Part shown: positions 18,546-27,993 of the stretch, in pieces | Numbering within the stretch: position 1 is the stretch's first letter | How the letters are laid out: each line of letters starts with the position of its first letter | Assembly (NCBI GenBank): GCA_958295835.1 | Contig: OY282378.1 | Location: 4,427,694-4,491,693, forward strand | Direction of reading: 5' to 3' | DNA from: an uncultured Gammaproteobacteria bacterium | GTDB lineage: Bacteria > Pseudomonadota > Gammaproteobacteria > HK1 | DNA length: 64,000 nucleotides | Made by a program: the position numbers and the translations under genes | Notes under the pieces: generated by a model | The model's database searches: none | The model's input: the letters and a program-made list of their open reading frames with translations, nothing else | What the model was told of the DNA's origin: nothing

Positions 18546-18564
18546 GGCCCGAGGAGAGCGGGCC
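18546..18564 (+). terminator. short stem-loop after amtB
   Basis: GGCCCG (18546-18551) pairs with CGGGCC (18559-18564) just after the amtB stop at 18534. No T-run follows; weak evidence. Confidence 0.3.
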
Positions 18565-18734
18565 GGGCGTTCCGGCACCCGGGCCGCTACGGCGGCGTCA
18601 CCGCCTCCCAGGCCCGTCCGAAACGGTCCAGGCTCTCCCCGGCACAGCCGATACGGCCGAAATCGGCCGGCGGGGCGCGGCTCCGAGACCATGCCCCATG
18701 TCGCCACGCGCAACCACCGGCGGCGTTCCCCCGC

Positions 18735-20783
18735 CTACAGCACGCGGCAGAGTCGGATCGCGTCGAGCACCGCGGCGTGGATGTTGCGGCTGGAGACCGC
18801 ATCCCCGATGCGGAAGAGCTGGAAGCCCTCCCCTTCCGCGCGGGGCTGCGGCCTGCCCTGGAGCAGCGCCTTCTGATCCGTGACCCCACGGTTCGACGAC
18901 CGATCCCGCAACCCCCGAAAGAGCTCGTCGGCGGGAAGCGTCCCGTGCTCGACCACGACCTGATCGGCCTCGTGCGTCTCCACCGCATCGGTGAGCTCGT
19001 TGCGGAAGGTGGCGCGCAACCGGTTGCCGTCGCGCTCGACCCGCACGAGGCGGCGGTCGAGCCTGGGCTCGATGCCGATCTCATAGGCCCGCCGCCGCCA
19101 GACGACCTGCTCGGAGTAGGCCATCTCCATCGCGAGGTGGCCATCGAGACCGAAGAATGCGACGTTCGACCCGGCAAGGCGGAGCTTCTCCGCCGCGGTG
19201 AGGGCGGCATGGCGCCCGGTGCCGTCGTAGACGATCGTGTCATCGCCCGGCCGCGCCGCGCCGGAGAGGACGTCCCACACGCTCGTGCAGTGCGCCGCGC
19301 CGTCGAGCCAGTCGAGGTCCGGGATGCCTCCGGTGGCGACGATCACGACATCGGCGTCGTCCTCGCCGACGGCTTCGGGCTCGACGTAGCGGTTGAAACG
19401 AACATCGACCCCGAGCCGCTCCAGCTCCTGTTCCCGCCAATCGACCAGCCCGACGAGATCGCGCCGCCAGCTCGCCTCGGTGGCGAGGAGCACCTGCCCC
19501 CCGAGTCGTCCCGACGCCTCCACGAGCCGCACCTCGTGGCCGCGCTCCGCGCATACCCGCGCCGCCTCCAGGCCGGCGGGGCCGCCGCCGGCAACCAGCA
19601 CGCGATGCTTCGCCGCCGCCGGCTCGACCTCGTGGGGCAGCTCGCGCTCGTGGCCGGTGGAGGGGTTGTGGAGGCAGGTCGGGCGCAGCTCGCTCATGCA
19701 ATGCGTCGCGCCCACGCAGGGGCGCACCCGCGCCTCGTCGCCGCGGGCGAGCTTCGCGACCAGCTCCGGGTCCGCGATCTGGGCCCGGGTCATCGCGACC
19801 ATGTCGAGCAGCCCCTCGCGGATCGCGTACCGTGCGGTGGCGAGCTCGGTGATGCGGGTGGCGTGGAAGACCGGGAGGCCCACCGCCTGCCGGAAGGCGC
19901 CGGCCCGGGCGAGAAACGGCGCCATCGGTGACGCCATGCCCGGCATGCAGTCCGTCGCGAGCTTGATCTGGGTGTCCATCCGCCCGTAGATCGCGTTGAA
20001 GAAGTCGATGGTCCCCGACGCCTCGAAGATCCCGGCGATCCGGAGGCATTCCTCGAAGTCGAGGCGGCCCTCGCCGGCTTCGTCGACCACGAACCGGATA
20101 CCGACCACGAAATCCTCGCCCACCGCCTCGCGGATCGCCTCGTGCACCATCAGCCCGAAGCGGCATCGGTTCTCCACCGACCCGCCGAAGCGGTCGGTGC
20201 GGCGGTTCGTCGCCGGCGAGAGGAACTGGCCGATGAGATGGGCGCCGGCGAGGGTCTCGATGCCGTCGAGCCCGCCTTCCCTGCACCGCGCCGCGGCCCG
20301 GGCGTAGTCGGCCACCACCCGCGCGACGTCGTGCTCGTCCATCTCCCTGGCGAACGCCCGGTGCAGGGTCTCGCGCAGCGGAGACGGCCCGATCGGTGCG
20401 AGCCGCGCCCCCGCGTGGGGCTCGCCCCGCCCTCCCACGTGGCTCACCTGGCACATGAGGCGTGCGCCGCGGGCGTGGATGCGTTCCGAGAACCGCCGCA
20501 GGTGCTCGACGATGCGCTCGTCGTGCAGGTTGATCTGCGGGGAGCTCCACTGGGAGTCCGGCGAGACGTTGGACGATCCGCCGAACATCGTGAGCGCGAT
20601 CCCGCCCTTCGCCTTCGCCTCGTGGTAGCGCTGGTAGCGCTCCGCGGGCATCCCGCCCTCGGCGAGTCCGCAGGCATGGCTGGTGCTCATGATGCGGTTG
20701 CGGAAGATGAGATGCTTCAGCCTGAACGGCTGAAGCAGCGGATCGGCGGCGGGCGCGCTCGAAGGGGGGGCGGTGCGGGTCAC
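18735..20783 (-). CDS. FMN/FAD oxidoreductase, DgcA / N-methylproline demethylase type
   Basis: About 682 residues. The N-terminal TIM barrel is of the old-yellow-enzyme/trimethylamine-dehydrogenase kind (LKHLIFRNRIMSTSHA start, RFGGSVENRCRF); the C-terminal half binds FAD (VLVAGGGPAGLEAARVCAERGHEV). The iron-sulfur segment reads CVGATHCMSELRPTC: the usual CxxC becomes CVGA, the form remembered from dimethylglycine/N-methylproline demethylases rather than from 2,4-dienoyl-CoA reductase. Likely oxidative N-demethylation of a methylated amine. GTG start at 20783, with GGAG upstream. Divergent from the SDR gene. Confidence 0.82.
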   Translation of the reverse strand: MTRTAPPSSAPAADPLLQPFRLKHLIFRNRIMSTSHACGLAEGGMPAERYQRYHEAKAKGGIALTMFGGSSNVSPDSQWSSPQINLHDERIVEHLRRFSERIHARGARLMCQVSHVGGRGEPHAGARLAPIGPSPLRETLHRAFAREMDEHDVARVVADYARAAARCREGGLDGIETLAGAHLIGQFLSPATNRRTDRFGGSVENRCRFGLMVHEAIREAVGEDFVVGIRFVVDEAGEGRLDFEECLRIAGIFEASGTIDFFNAIYGRMDTQIKLATDCMPGMASPMAPFLARAGAFRQAVGLPVFHATRITELATARYAIREGLLDMVAMTRAQIADPELVAKLARGDEARVRPCVGATHCMSELRPTCLHNPSTGHERELPHEVEPAAAKHRVLVAGGGPAGLEAARVCAERGHEVRLVEASGRLGGQVLLATEASWRRDLVGLVDWREQELERLGVDVRFNRYVEPEAVGEDDADVVIVATGGIPDLDWLDGAAHCTSVWDVLSGAARPGDDTIVYDGTGRHAALTAAEKLRLAGSNVAFFGLDGHLAMEMAYSEQVVWRRRAYEIGIEPRLDRRLVRVERDGNRLRATFRNELTDAVETHEADQVVVEHGTLPADELFRGLRDRSSNRGVTDQKALLQGRPQPRAEGEGFQLFRIGDAVSSRNIHAAVLDAIRLCRVL

Positions 20784-20931
20784 GTGAACGGTCTCCGGTT
20801 CGGAAGCGCTGAGATGGGCTCGCTCCGGTCGTCGCGAAGGATACGGCGTGCGCCCCGCCGCCGCGAACCTGCTATCGTGGCCATCCTCGGACAAGCCCGA
20901 CGACACGGACCGGCAACGAGAGGAGCCATCC

Positions 20932-21636
20932 ATGGCCAGCAGCAGAGTCGCCATCGTCACCGCCGCCGGGCACGGCATGGGCGCGGCCATCGCCCGCGAG
21001 CTCTCCGCGCAGGGCTATGCGCTCGCCCTCCTGTCGTCGTCGGGGGCGGCGGAGAAGCTCGCCGAGGAGCTTGGCGGGTTCGGGTTGACCGGCTCGGTCA
21101 CCGAGCCCGACGATCTGAAGCGCCTGGTGGATGGAACGATGGAACGTCACGGGCGCATCCATGCGGTGGTGAACAACACCGGCCACGTCCCCAAGGGGGA
21201 GCTGCTCGATCACGACGACGAGGCCTGGCACGCTTCGCTGGACATGGTGCTGCTCAACGTGGTGCGGATGGCGCGGCTGGTCACCCCGGTGATGCGCGAT
21301 CAGGGAGGCGGCGCGATCGTCAACGTCTCGACGTTCTCCGCGTTCGAGCCGTCGCTCGACTACCCCGTGTCGAGCACGTTGCGGGCCGGGCTCGGGAGCT
21401 TCACCAAGCTCTACGCCGAGCGCTACGCCGCGGACAACATCCGCATGAACAACATCCTCCCCGGCTTCATCGACAGCCTGCCGCACGGCGGGGACAAGGC
21501 GGCGAGGGTTCCCATGCGCCGCATCGGGTCGGTGGCGGAGATCGCGAAGACCGCGGCCTTCCTCCTCGGGGACGGCGCCGGCTACATCACCGGCCAGAAC
21601 CTGCGGGTCGACGGCGGCCTGACCCGCGGGGTGTGA
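20932..21636 (+). CDS. SDR family protein lacking the usual catalytic Lys
   Basis: 234 residues of Rossmann fold: VTAAGHGMGAAIA for the cofactor, VVNNTG, and the Ser of NVSTFSAFEP. The catalytic YxxxK motif reads YPVSS, with Ser in the Lys position. Such variants occur in some atypical SDR groups, so activity may differ. GAGAGGAG precedes the ATG. The asparaginase gene starts six bases after the stop, so the two are one operon. Confidence 0.85.
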   Translation: MASSRVAIVTAAGHGMGAAIARELSAQGYALALLSSSGAAEKLAEELGGFGLTGSVTEPDDLKRLVDGTMERHGRIHAVVNNTGHVPKGELLDHDDEAWHASLDMVLLNVVRMARLVTPVMRDQGGGAIVNVSTFSAFEPSLDYPVSSTLRAGLGSFTKLYAERYAADNIRMNNILPGFIDSLPHGGDKAARVPMRRIGSVAEIAKTAAFLLGDGAGYITGQNLRVDGGLTRGV

Positions 21637-21642
21637 CCGCGC

Positions 21643-22668
21643 ATGGTGGCGACGACCTCGCCGGAAGCTACCCGCAGACCCGTGGTTGCGGTGATCGGCA
21701 CCGGCGGGACGATCGCGTCGGTCGGCGGCGACGGTCTGGAGCTCGTGCGCTATATCGACCGCAAGCAGATGCTCTCCATCGACGCGCTGCTGGCGCGCAC
21801 CCCCGAACTCGCCCAGGTCGCGGACGTCACCGCGATCGCATACGACGTGCTGCAGAGCCACGCCATCGGCCCCGACCACTGGCTCGCGCTGGTGTCGAGG
21901 ATCCACGCTCTGGCCGCCGAACGCCCGGAGCTCGACGGCATCGTGGTCACCCACGGCACCGCCACCCTCGAGGAGACCGCGTACTTCCTGAACCTCACCC
22001 TCAAGGTGGAGACCCCCGTGGTGATGGTCGGCGCGCAACGGCCCGCGACCGCGGTCTCCGGCGACGGCCCGCTCAACCTCGTGAACGGGGTGCGTACCGC
22101 CGGCTCGGTGCAAGCGCGCGGGATGGGGGTGATGATCGTGCTGAACGACGAGATCCAGGCCGCGCGCGAGGGCGCCAAGACCTCGACGTTACGGCTGCAG
22201 ACGTTCCGCAGCCCGGACTTCGGGGCGCTCGGACACGCGGACGCCGACCGGGTGGCGTTCTACCGCGCGCCGTTGCGCCGGCACGCCCCGGATACCGAGT
22301 TCGACGTGGGCGGCCTCGATGCCCTGCCCCGGGTCGATATCGTCCACGCCTACGCGGGCGCGGACGGCGCCGCCGTCCGGGCCTGTGTGGACGCGGGAGC
22401 GCAGGGGATCGTCATGGCCGGATTCGCGCCGGGCCTCGTGCCCCCGGCCCAGCTCGAAGCGCTGAACGAAGCGGCGCGAGCGGGGGTCGTCGTCGCCCAC
22501 GGCTCGCGGGTCGGGAGCGGACGGGTCCCGGCGCTGGGCGCATCGCACGCGCGCGGCAGCGTGACCGCCGACAACCTGACCCCGCAGAAGGCCCGCATCC
22601 TGCTCATGCTGGGGCTCGCGCGCACCCGCGATCGCACCGAGCTCCAGCGGATGTTCGACACGTACTGA
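21643..22668 (+). CDS. L-asparaginase, type II-like
   Basis: 341 residues; hydrolyses asparagine (possibly glutamine or another amide) to aspartate and ammonia. The first catalytic Thr lies in VIGTGGTIAS and the second in VVTHGTATLEETAYFL; SGDGPLNL is also typical. No signal peptide is present, so a cytoplasmic enzyme is expected. Cotranscribed with the SDR. The ammonia released would fit the nearby amtB and demethylase, but no direct link is shown. Confidence 0.9.
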   Translation: MVATTSPEATRRPVVAVIGTGGTIASVGGDGLELVRYIDRKQMLSIDALLARTPELAQVADVTAIAYDVLQSHAIGPDHWLALVSRIHALAAERPELDGIVVTHGTATLEETAYFLNLTLKVETPVVMVGAQRPATAVSGDGPLNLVNGVRTAGSVQARGMGVMIVLNDEIQAAREGAKTSTLRLQTFRSPDFGALGHADADRVAFYRAPLRRHAPDTEFDVGGLDALPRVDIVHAYAGADGAAVRACVDAGAQGIVMAGFAPGLVPPAQLEALNEAARAGVVVAHGSRVGSGRVPALGASHARGSVTADNLTPQKARILLMLGLARTRDRTELQRMFDTY

Positions 22669-23108
22669 GCGCCGTCCTCGGGGGCTCGGTACGGCTCTCG
22701 ACCCCCGGGGGCTGAGACTGATTGCCCGATTTCGATAAGAGCCGGAACCCCGGCACTCACCGGAAGCCCCCACCTCCCTAGCCTTGCGTCGGAGGTGGCT
22801 TGCGGGCGTATCCGGCACTGCAACGAGCCCCGCCGGCACCCCTCGGGCATGGACGGGCGCGACCCGCATCGCGCGAACGTCGCTCGGAACCGGCGAACGC
22901 CGGCCGCGGGACGGCGCGCCTCCGCGTGAGCCAGGGCGGACGTCCACTCGCCGGATCGCATCGGGCGATTCCGTTGTCTGGTCCTCGCGCGTGGAGTAGC
23001 GTTGGGATGAGCGGCTCGAACACGCGAAAGGGCCGCGAAGCGATGATACCGCCGGCATGCGTCCGGCTCTCGAATCCGGGCGAACACGAGAAACCGAGGA
23101 GATCGACG
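22669..23108. other. intergenic region, nothing recognised
   Basis: Open frames cross this stretch but their arginine- and proline-rich translations look like random reading of GC-rich DNA. A GC-rich inverted segment lies just after the asparaginase stop (about 22677-22710) and could act as a terminator. No other signal was seen apart from the ribosome binding site of the next gene. Confidence 0.5.
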
Positions 23109-23711
23109 ATGGCCGAGGTCGCGGAACTGCGAAAGGTGGGCTACGTGCGGATGGATGAAGGCACGGTCGAAGATTACGCACTCGCGGCGACGCTCGCGAA
23201 GCCGTTCATGGCCGCGACCCCGGAGCGGATTCTCGCCTTCATGGAATCGCTGCACTACACGTTCCCGGGCGGGCGGATCGATCGCCATGCGCACTGCCTG
23301 CAAACCGCGACCCGGGCCGAGGACGCAGGCGAGTGCGAGGAGATCATCGTCGCGGGACTCCTGCACGACATCGGCGATTCGCTCGCCCCGCGCAACCACG
23401 CGGCCGTCGGCGCGGAGGTCCTGCGTCCGTTCGTGTCGCGGCATACGTACTGGATGCTCAAGCACCACGACGTCTTTCAGGGGTACTACTTCTGGGACAA
23501 GATTGGACTGGACAAGAACGCGCGCGAGCGCTTTCGGGATCATCCGGCGTACGAGATGACGGTGCGTTTCACCGGCGACTACGACCAGATGGCGTTCGAC
23601 CCGGGCTATGAGACCCGTCCCCTCGAGTACTTCGAGCCGATGGTCAGGCGCATCTTCGCCCGCGAGCCCTGGGGCGCACAGACGAGGGAGGATTGGCCGG
23701 TCGAGGATTGA
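23109..23711 (+). CDS. HD-domain hydrolase/oxygenase family protein
   Basis: 200 residues. RHAHCLQTATRAEDAG and IIVAGLLHDIGDSLAPRNHAAVG give the H...HD metal ligands; 'HHDVFQGYYFWDKIG' and a later Asp continue the HD helix set. The family spans phosphohydrolases and the mixed-valent di-iron oxygenases such as PhnZ and inositol oxygenase. GAGGAGAT precedes the ATG. Its stop is close to the sulfatase gene downstream, so cotranscription is possible. Confidence 0.75.
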   Translation: MAEVAELRKVGYVRMDEGTVEDYALAATLAKPFMAATPERILAFMESLHYTFPGGRIDRHAHCLQTATRAEDAGECEEIIVAGLLHDIGDSLAPRNHAAVGAEVLRPFVSRHTYWMLKHHDVFQGYYFWDKIGLDKNARERFRDHPAYEMTVRFTGDYDQMAFDPGYETRPLEYFEPMVRRIFAREPWGAQTREDWPVED

Positions 23712-23827
23712 CCGGAAACCCATGCAGGAGCCAGGAACCGCGCCCGCGGTCCGCACCACCGGGCCAACGTGACCCGAGGCCCTCGAACCGGGCGCCCGCC
23801 TTCGGGTCGGCGCGGCAACTCGCCCCC

Positions 23828-25420
23828 TTGGAGACGACGCTGAAGGACCACACCAACATCCTGTTCATCATGTGCGACCAGCTCCGGTGGGACTACCTGT
23901 CCTGCTACGGCCACCCGCACCTGGAGACCCCGAACATCGACCGGCTCGCCGCCCGCGGGGTGCGGTTCACCCGCGCTTACTGCCAGGCGCCGCTGTGCGG
24001 GCCGTCCCGGGCCAGCATCCACACCGGCCGCTACATGTCCTCGCACGGCGCGATGGCCAACGAGGATCCGCTCAAGCCGGGGGAGCTGACCCTGGGAGAC
24101 TACATGCGGGACCTCGGCCTCTCTCCGGTGCTGGTCGGCAAGATGGAGGTGACCGGCGCCCGTGCCGCACTGGCCCGCCTCGGGGTGGACCCGGACACCG
24201 GCGTCGGCCGGGCGATCGTCAACGGCGGCTTCGAGCCGTTCGAGAAGCTGGAGGGGCTCTACCCCGATCCCATCCTCCCGCCCCGCCTGGGATACAACGA
24301 CTACCTGCGCCGCCAGGGCTACGCCGGTGACAATCCCTGGGAGCTGTACGCGAACAGCGCCACCGGGGAGGACGGGCGGCGCGTGAGCGGCTGGAGCATG
24401 CGACACGCCGGCCGGCCGGCGCGGGTGGCGGAAGCGCATTCGGAGACCGCGTTCACCACCGACCGGGCCATCGAGTTCATCGAGCAGACCCCGGACGACC
24501 GGCGCTGGTGCCTGCACCTGAGCTACATCAAGCCGCACTGGCCCTATCTCGCCCCCGCCCCCTACCACGCGCTCTACACCCGCGATCACGTGGTGCCTGC
24601 GGTGCGCGCCGACGGCGAGCGCGAGGACCCGCATCCGGTTTATCGAGCCTTCATGCAGCAGGACTACAGCGGGAACTTCTCTCGCGACGAGGTTCGCGAG
24701 CGGGTGATCCCCACCTACATGGGCCTCGTCAGGCAGGTCGACGACCACCTCGGCCGGCTGTTCCGCTGCCTGGAGGAGCGCGGCCTGATGGAGCGGACCC
24801 TGATCGCCTTCACCAGCGACCACGGCGACTATCTGGGCGACCACTGGCTGGGGGAGAAAGATCTCTTCCACGACTGCTCGGCCCGGATCCCGATGATCGT
24901 CTCCGACCCCTCGCCCGAGGCGGACGCCACCCGGGGCACGGTGGACGACCGCTTCGTGGAAGCGGTGGATCTGCTGCCGACCTTCGTGCAGTTCGCCGGC
25001 GGCGAGGTGTGCGCCGAGCGGGTCGAGGGACGGTCCCTGCTCGGCGTCCTGCGGGGCGAGGGGGAGTCAGGGTGGCGTGACTGCGCGATCAGCGAGATCG
25101 ATTTCAGCGATCGGGGTCCGCGCACCCTGCTCGACGTGCATCCCTGGGAGTGCCGGGCCCACATGCTGCGCACCGGCCGCTGGAAGTACATCCTGCACGA
25201 ACGCTTCCGTCCCCAGCTCTTCGATCTGGACGATGATCCTCAAGAGCTCGTGGACCTTGGCGACGAGCCGGGCTACGAAGGCGTGCGAAGGGAGCTCCAC
25301 GAGCGGCTGTTCACCTGGTTCCGCCGCCGGCGCAACCGTACCGAGATGCCGGCGGACTTCCTGTTCGGGATGGGACCAGAACGCGACGAGCGTCTCGGGA
25401 TCATGATCGGCCACTGGTGA
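23828..25420 (+). CDS. sulfatase / phosphonate monoester hydrolase family
   Basis: About 530 residues. NILFIMCDQLRWD supplies metal ligands and LCGPSRAS is a CxPSR motif whose Cys is turned into formylglycine in this family. TSDHGDYLGDHWLGEKDLFHD holds the second metal-ligand set. It cleaves sulfate or phosphonate monoesters. No secretion signal is seen. The TTG at 23828 is a compromise: the only start codon near the conserved N-terminus, without a visible ribosome binding site. Confidence 0.85.
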   Translation: METTLKDHTNILFIMCDQLRWDYLSCYGHPHLETPNIDRLAARGVRFTRAYCQAPLCGPSRASIHTGRYMSSHGAMANEDPLKPGELTLGDYMRDLGLSPVLVGKMEVTGARAALARLGVDPDTGVGRAIVNGGFEPFEKLEGLYPDPILPPRLGYNDYLRRQGYAGDNPWELYANSATGEDGRRVSGWSMRHAGRPARVAEAHSETAFTTDRAIEFIEQTPDDRRWCLHLSYIKPHWPYLAPAPYHALYTRDHVVPAVRADGEREDPHPVYRAFMQQDYSGNFSRDEVRERVIPTYMGLVRQVDDHLGRLFRCLEERGLMERTLIAFTSDHGDYLGDHWLGEKDLFHDCSARIPMIVSDPSPEADATRGTVDDRFVEAVDLLPTFVQFAGGEVCAERVEGRSLLGVLRGEGESGWRDCAISEIDFSDRGPRTLLDVHPWECRAHMLRTGRWKYILHERFRPQLFDLDDDPQELVDLGDEPGYEGVRRELHERLFTWFRRRRNRTEMPADFLFGMGPERDERLGIMIGHW

Positions 25421-25445
25421 CCCCATCGAATACCGGCGGTGCAGT

Positions 25446-25874
25446 TCATGACCTCGGGGTCACTCGGAGACTTTCCCGTTCCGCCGCCAATGAAAGCCGC
25501 CGGTCGAGGCAGACGAACGTAAGCGCATCCGCGAGCTCTTCTCGAATCAGTAGCGCGGCGCCGAGCTGACCCGCATCGGCAGCCCGTAACGGATGCCGCG
25601 CCAGCAGCGCATCAGCCCGGGCTCGAACGGCAAGTATTTCGGTCACTTCGTCCCAGCTTGCGGCAAAGGCGTGGAGCCGTTCGAGCGCTTCGTAGCGCTG
25701 CTGCCGCGACAGTGAGCCCTCGCGGGCGCGCCTCTCTATCGCACTGGTGATCTCGGTGCGTGTCCATACCCACGTGACGATGTGATCGTCTTCGGACAGT
25801 CATGCGCGAACCGGTCCGCTGTCCGGTTCAGCGACGATCGCGGGGACCAGCGCGGAAGCATCCCAGTACCTCAC
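25446..25874 (-). pseudogene. vapC-like PIN-domain toxin, copy 1, with nonsense codon
   Basis: The same gene as the intact copy at 27994-28422 (offset 2548 bases, nearly identical). It would start at GTG 25874, but codon 25802-25800 is TGA where the intact copy has TGG (Trp 25), leaving a 24-residue stub. The rest of the frame, MTEILAVRARADALLARHPL onward, is undamaged, so loss of function looks recent. Confidence 0.8.
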
Positions 25875-25938
25875 AGCCGATCCGTCCGATCCTCGGCCAG
25901 TGCTTCCGAAAGATTCACCGGCAGCGCCAGCGGCGGCC
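25871..25938 (-). pseudogene. 3' remnant of the matching antitoxin gene
   Basis: Encodes only the last about 20 residues of the antitoxin (PPLALPVNLSEALAEDRTDR), then similarity to the intact copy stops abruptly at about 25938. The missing 5' part marks the breakpoint of the duplication. Confidence 0.75.
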
Positions 25939-26110
25939 GAGCTGGCGATTCTTCTCCACAAGGCGGTGGATTTCTCGCACTAAGGGCGTGGATTCTTCGC
26001 ATCAAGCCCTTGCATTTCTCGCCATGGCGGGCAGGATTCTTCGAGTTGAACAGCCATAGCCGGGGCGCTCGCCCGCGCACCGGAGAACGCGCATCGACCG
26101 GAGCCGGACC

Positions 26111-27370
26111 ATGTACGCCAGATGCCTGCAACCTCTCCTCCGGGAACTGCTCGCGGAGTTCCGTATCGTCTATCTGACGGGTCCCCGGCAGGCGGGGAAG
26201 ACGACGCTGGCGCGTTCGGTCTCCCGCGATCTGGGCCTGGAATACGTCACGCTGGATGACCAGGCGACGCTGGCATCGGTGCAGAGCGACCCGCATGGGT
26301 TCGTCCGCTCGCTGGGGGACAAGCGCGCGGTGCTGGACGAATTCCAGTACGTCCCGGCCCTGATCCCGGCCATCAAGGAAATCTCCGACAGGCTCGATCC
26401 GCACGAGAAGGGCAAGTTCCTGCTGACGGGGTCGGCGGACATCTTCCGCTCCGCCCGCACGCAGGAGTCCTTGCCCGGACACATGGCGAGGTTGGAGTTG
26501 CTGCCCCTGTCCGTCACCGAACTGTACGGCCGGCCGTTGAACGTCATCGACTATCTGTCCGCCGGCGAATTCACGCATGTCCCGGCCGCGTCCGCGACGC
26601 GGGAAGACATTGCCGGTCTGGTGCTGCGCGGCGGCTACCCGGAGGTACAGAGCAAGAGCCGGCGCGGCAGGCAGGCATGGTTCCGGTCCTATATGGAAGG
26701 CCGGCTCTACAAGGACTTCGAGACGTTGCACGCCGCCCGCGGCGACTACTTTTCCAAACTGCGCGCTCTGGCGCCCTGGCTGGCCGGCGCAAGCGGCAAC
26801 CTGTTGAAGTACTCGAACGTCGCCAACGACCTGGAGCTGGACGACAGGCTGAGCAAGCGCTATGTGGAAATCCTCGAACTCATGTACATCGTTCGTCGCG
26901 TGCCGGCCTGGATGAGAGGTCGGGCCAGACGTCCGGCGACGCGCATGCCCAAGCTTCATTACGTCGATACAGGGCTGGCGTGCCACCTGCTCGGCTTGCG
27001 CAACGAACGGCAGCTATTGGGAAGCCCGCACTACGGCGGCCTGCTCGAAAGCCTGATCTGCATGGAATGCTGCAAACACGCCGCCTGGGCGGAGGAGGAA
27101 GTCAGCCTGTGGCACTTCAGGGACAACAGGAAACGGGAGGTGGACATCGTGCTGGAGCGCGGCGACTCGCGGATCATCGGGGTCGAGGTGAAGGCATCCG
27201 CCAGCGTCAGGCGGGAGGATTTCAAGGGTCTCGCCGCGTTGGCGGAGTTTGCCGGGAGCGCCTTCGAGCGGGGCGTCCTGTTCTACGGCGGGCACGAGGC
27301 GCTGCCGTTCAGCTTCGGCGAGAGGCGCTTTCATGCCCTGCCCCTGGGGATGCTTCTGGCGTCCTGTTGA
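26111..27370 (+). CDS. AAA ATPase with DUF4143 (putative DEXX-box/nuclease-like) domain
   Basis: 419 residues. A P-loop at residues 24-31 (GPRQAGKT), then 'RAVLDEFQYVP' as Walker B, and LLTGSADIF and LPLSVTELYG of the ATPase core. The C-terminal half is the DUF4143 fold, with the nuclease-like 'REVDIVLERG' and 'GVEVKASASVRREDFKGL' (an E-V-K pattern). These proteins are common in genomic islands and of unproven role. The last 60 bases overlap the convergent HTH gene. The 170 bases upstream contain near-repeats of a GTGGATTCTTCGCA-like word and belong to neither gene. Confidence 0.87.
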   Translation: MYARCLQPLLRELLAEFRIVYLTGPRQAGKTTLARSVSRDLGLEYVTLDDQATLASVQSDPHGFVRSLGDKRAVLDEFQYVPALIPAIKEISDRLDPHEKGKFLLTGSADIFRSARTQESLPGHMARLELLPLSVTELYGRPLNVIDYLSAGEFTHVPAASATREDIAGLVLRGGYPEVQSKSRRGRQAWFRSYMEGRLYKDFETLHAARGDYFSKLRALAPWLAGASGNLLKYSNVANDLELDDRLSKRYVEILELMYIVRRVPAWMRGRARRPATRMPKLHYVDTGLACHLLGLRNERQLLGSPHYGGLLESLICMECCKHAAWAEEEVSLWHFRDNRKREVDIVLERGDSRIIGVEVKASASVRREDFKGLAALAEFAGSAFERGVLFYGGHEALPFSFGERRFHALPLGMLLASC

Positions 27371-27824
27371 GCGCGGGTCGCGTAGCGAGGGTCATGTGTC
27401 CACGAAATCGGGTCAACTCCACTTTCCGCACGAGATCACCCTTTGGATGTTCCGCGAGTCGCCACACCCTTCGCGGATTACAGACGTCGCGCACAGTCCG
27501 CCGCGAAATTCCCTCCATGCGCGCGATCGCCTGTTGACTCATACCTGCGTTACGGGCCGAGATGATACGAGCATTCCGATCCGCCACTTTCGATATTGTT
27601 GGAGACGCCGTGTTCTTTGATCCCTCCGATTCATCAAGATTGCACTCCGAGCCGGCTCCTCGTGCTATATCTCTTAGACCATAGATTATTCTTTTCGTTT
27701 CTTCATCCCAGGTAGAACGTATTGGGACGTTGAGATAATTTAGCGTTTCTCCCAATGAGTCAACTACCGGTGCCGGAATGTCATACTCAATCCGATATTC
27801 ATTATACTCAATGATGATTTTCAT
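27309..27824 (-). CDS. HTH-domain hypothetical protein, AT-rich gene
   Basis: 171 residues. Residues 84-113 (NARIISARNAGMSQQAIARM and onward to TVRDVC) form a helix-turn-helix of the resolvase/Sigma-like type, so DNA binding is likely. The N-terminal 60 residues resemble nothing recognised. GGAGAGAAACGAACG precedes the ATG at 27824. Base composition is clearly AT-richer than the flanks, a sign of transfer. The last 20 codons lie antisense to the ATPase gene and may be read-through after loss of the original end. Confidence 0.6.
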   Translation of the reverse strand: MKIIIEYNEYRIEYDIPAPVVDSLGETLNYLNVPIRSTWDEETKRIIYGLRDIARGAGSECNLDESEGSKNTASPTISKVADRNARIISARNAGMSQQAIARMEGISRRTVRDVCNPRRVWRLAEHPKGDLVRKVELTRFRGHMTLATRPALNRTPEASPGAGHESASRRS

Positions 27825-27993
27825 CGTTCGTTTCTCTCCATGTCCGATATAATTTCATCGTCACTCATGGATAATCCTGGATAGTGAACCTCCTTCCTCG
27901 ATCTGTACCTGAGGATTGAAATCGTCGCAACGGACACGGCGCAACAGTTCCGCGGAGAGGCGGCAAGCAGTCCCATACACATCCGTGCCGCCC

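Larger units (their letters stand above)
25446..25938 (-). repeat. 493-bp direct duplication, left copy
   Basis: Matches 27994-28486 in the same orientation with scattered single-base differences. Together the copies bracket 26111-27824. Confidence 0.85.

Noticed and set aside
25939..26110. Possible short repeat array or CRISPR-like units (GTGGATTCTTCGCA words)
   Set aside because: Only three degenerate copies with unequal spacing and no spacers; not a CRISPR array.
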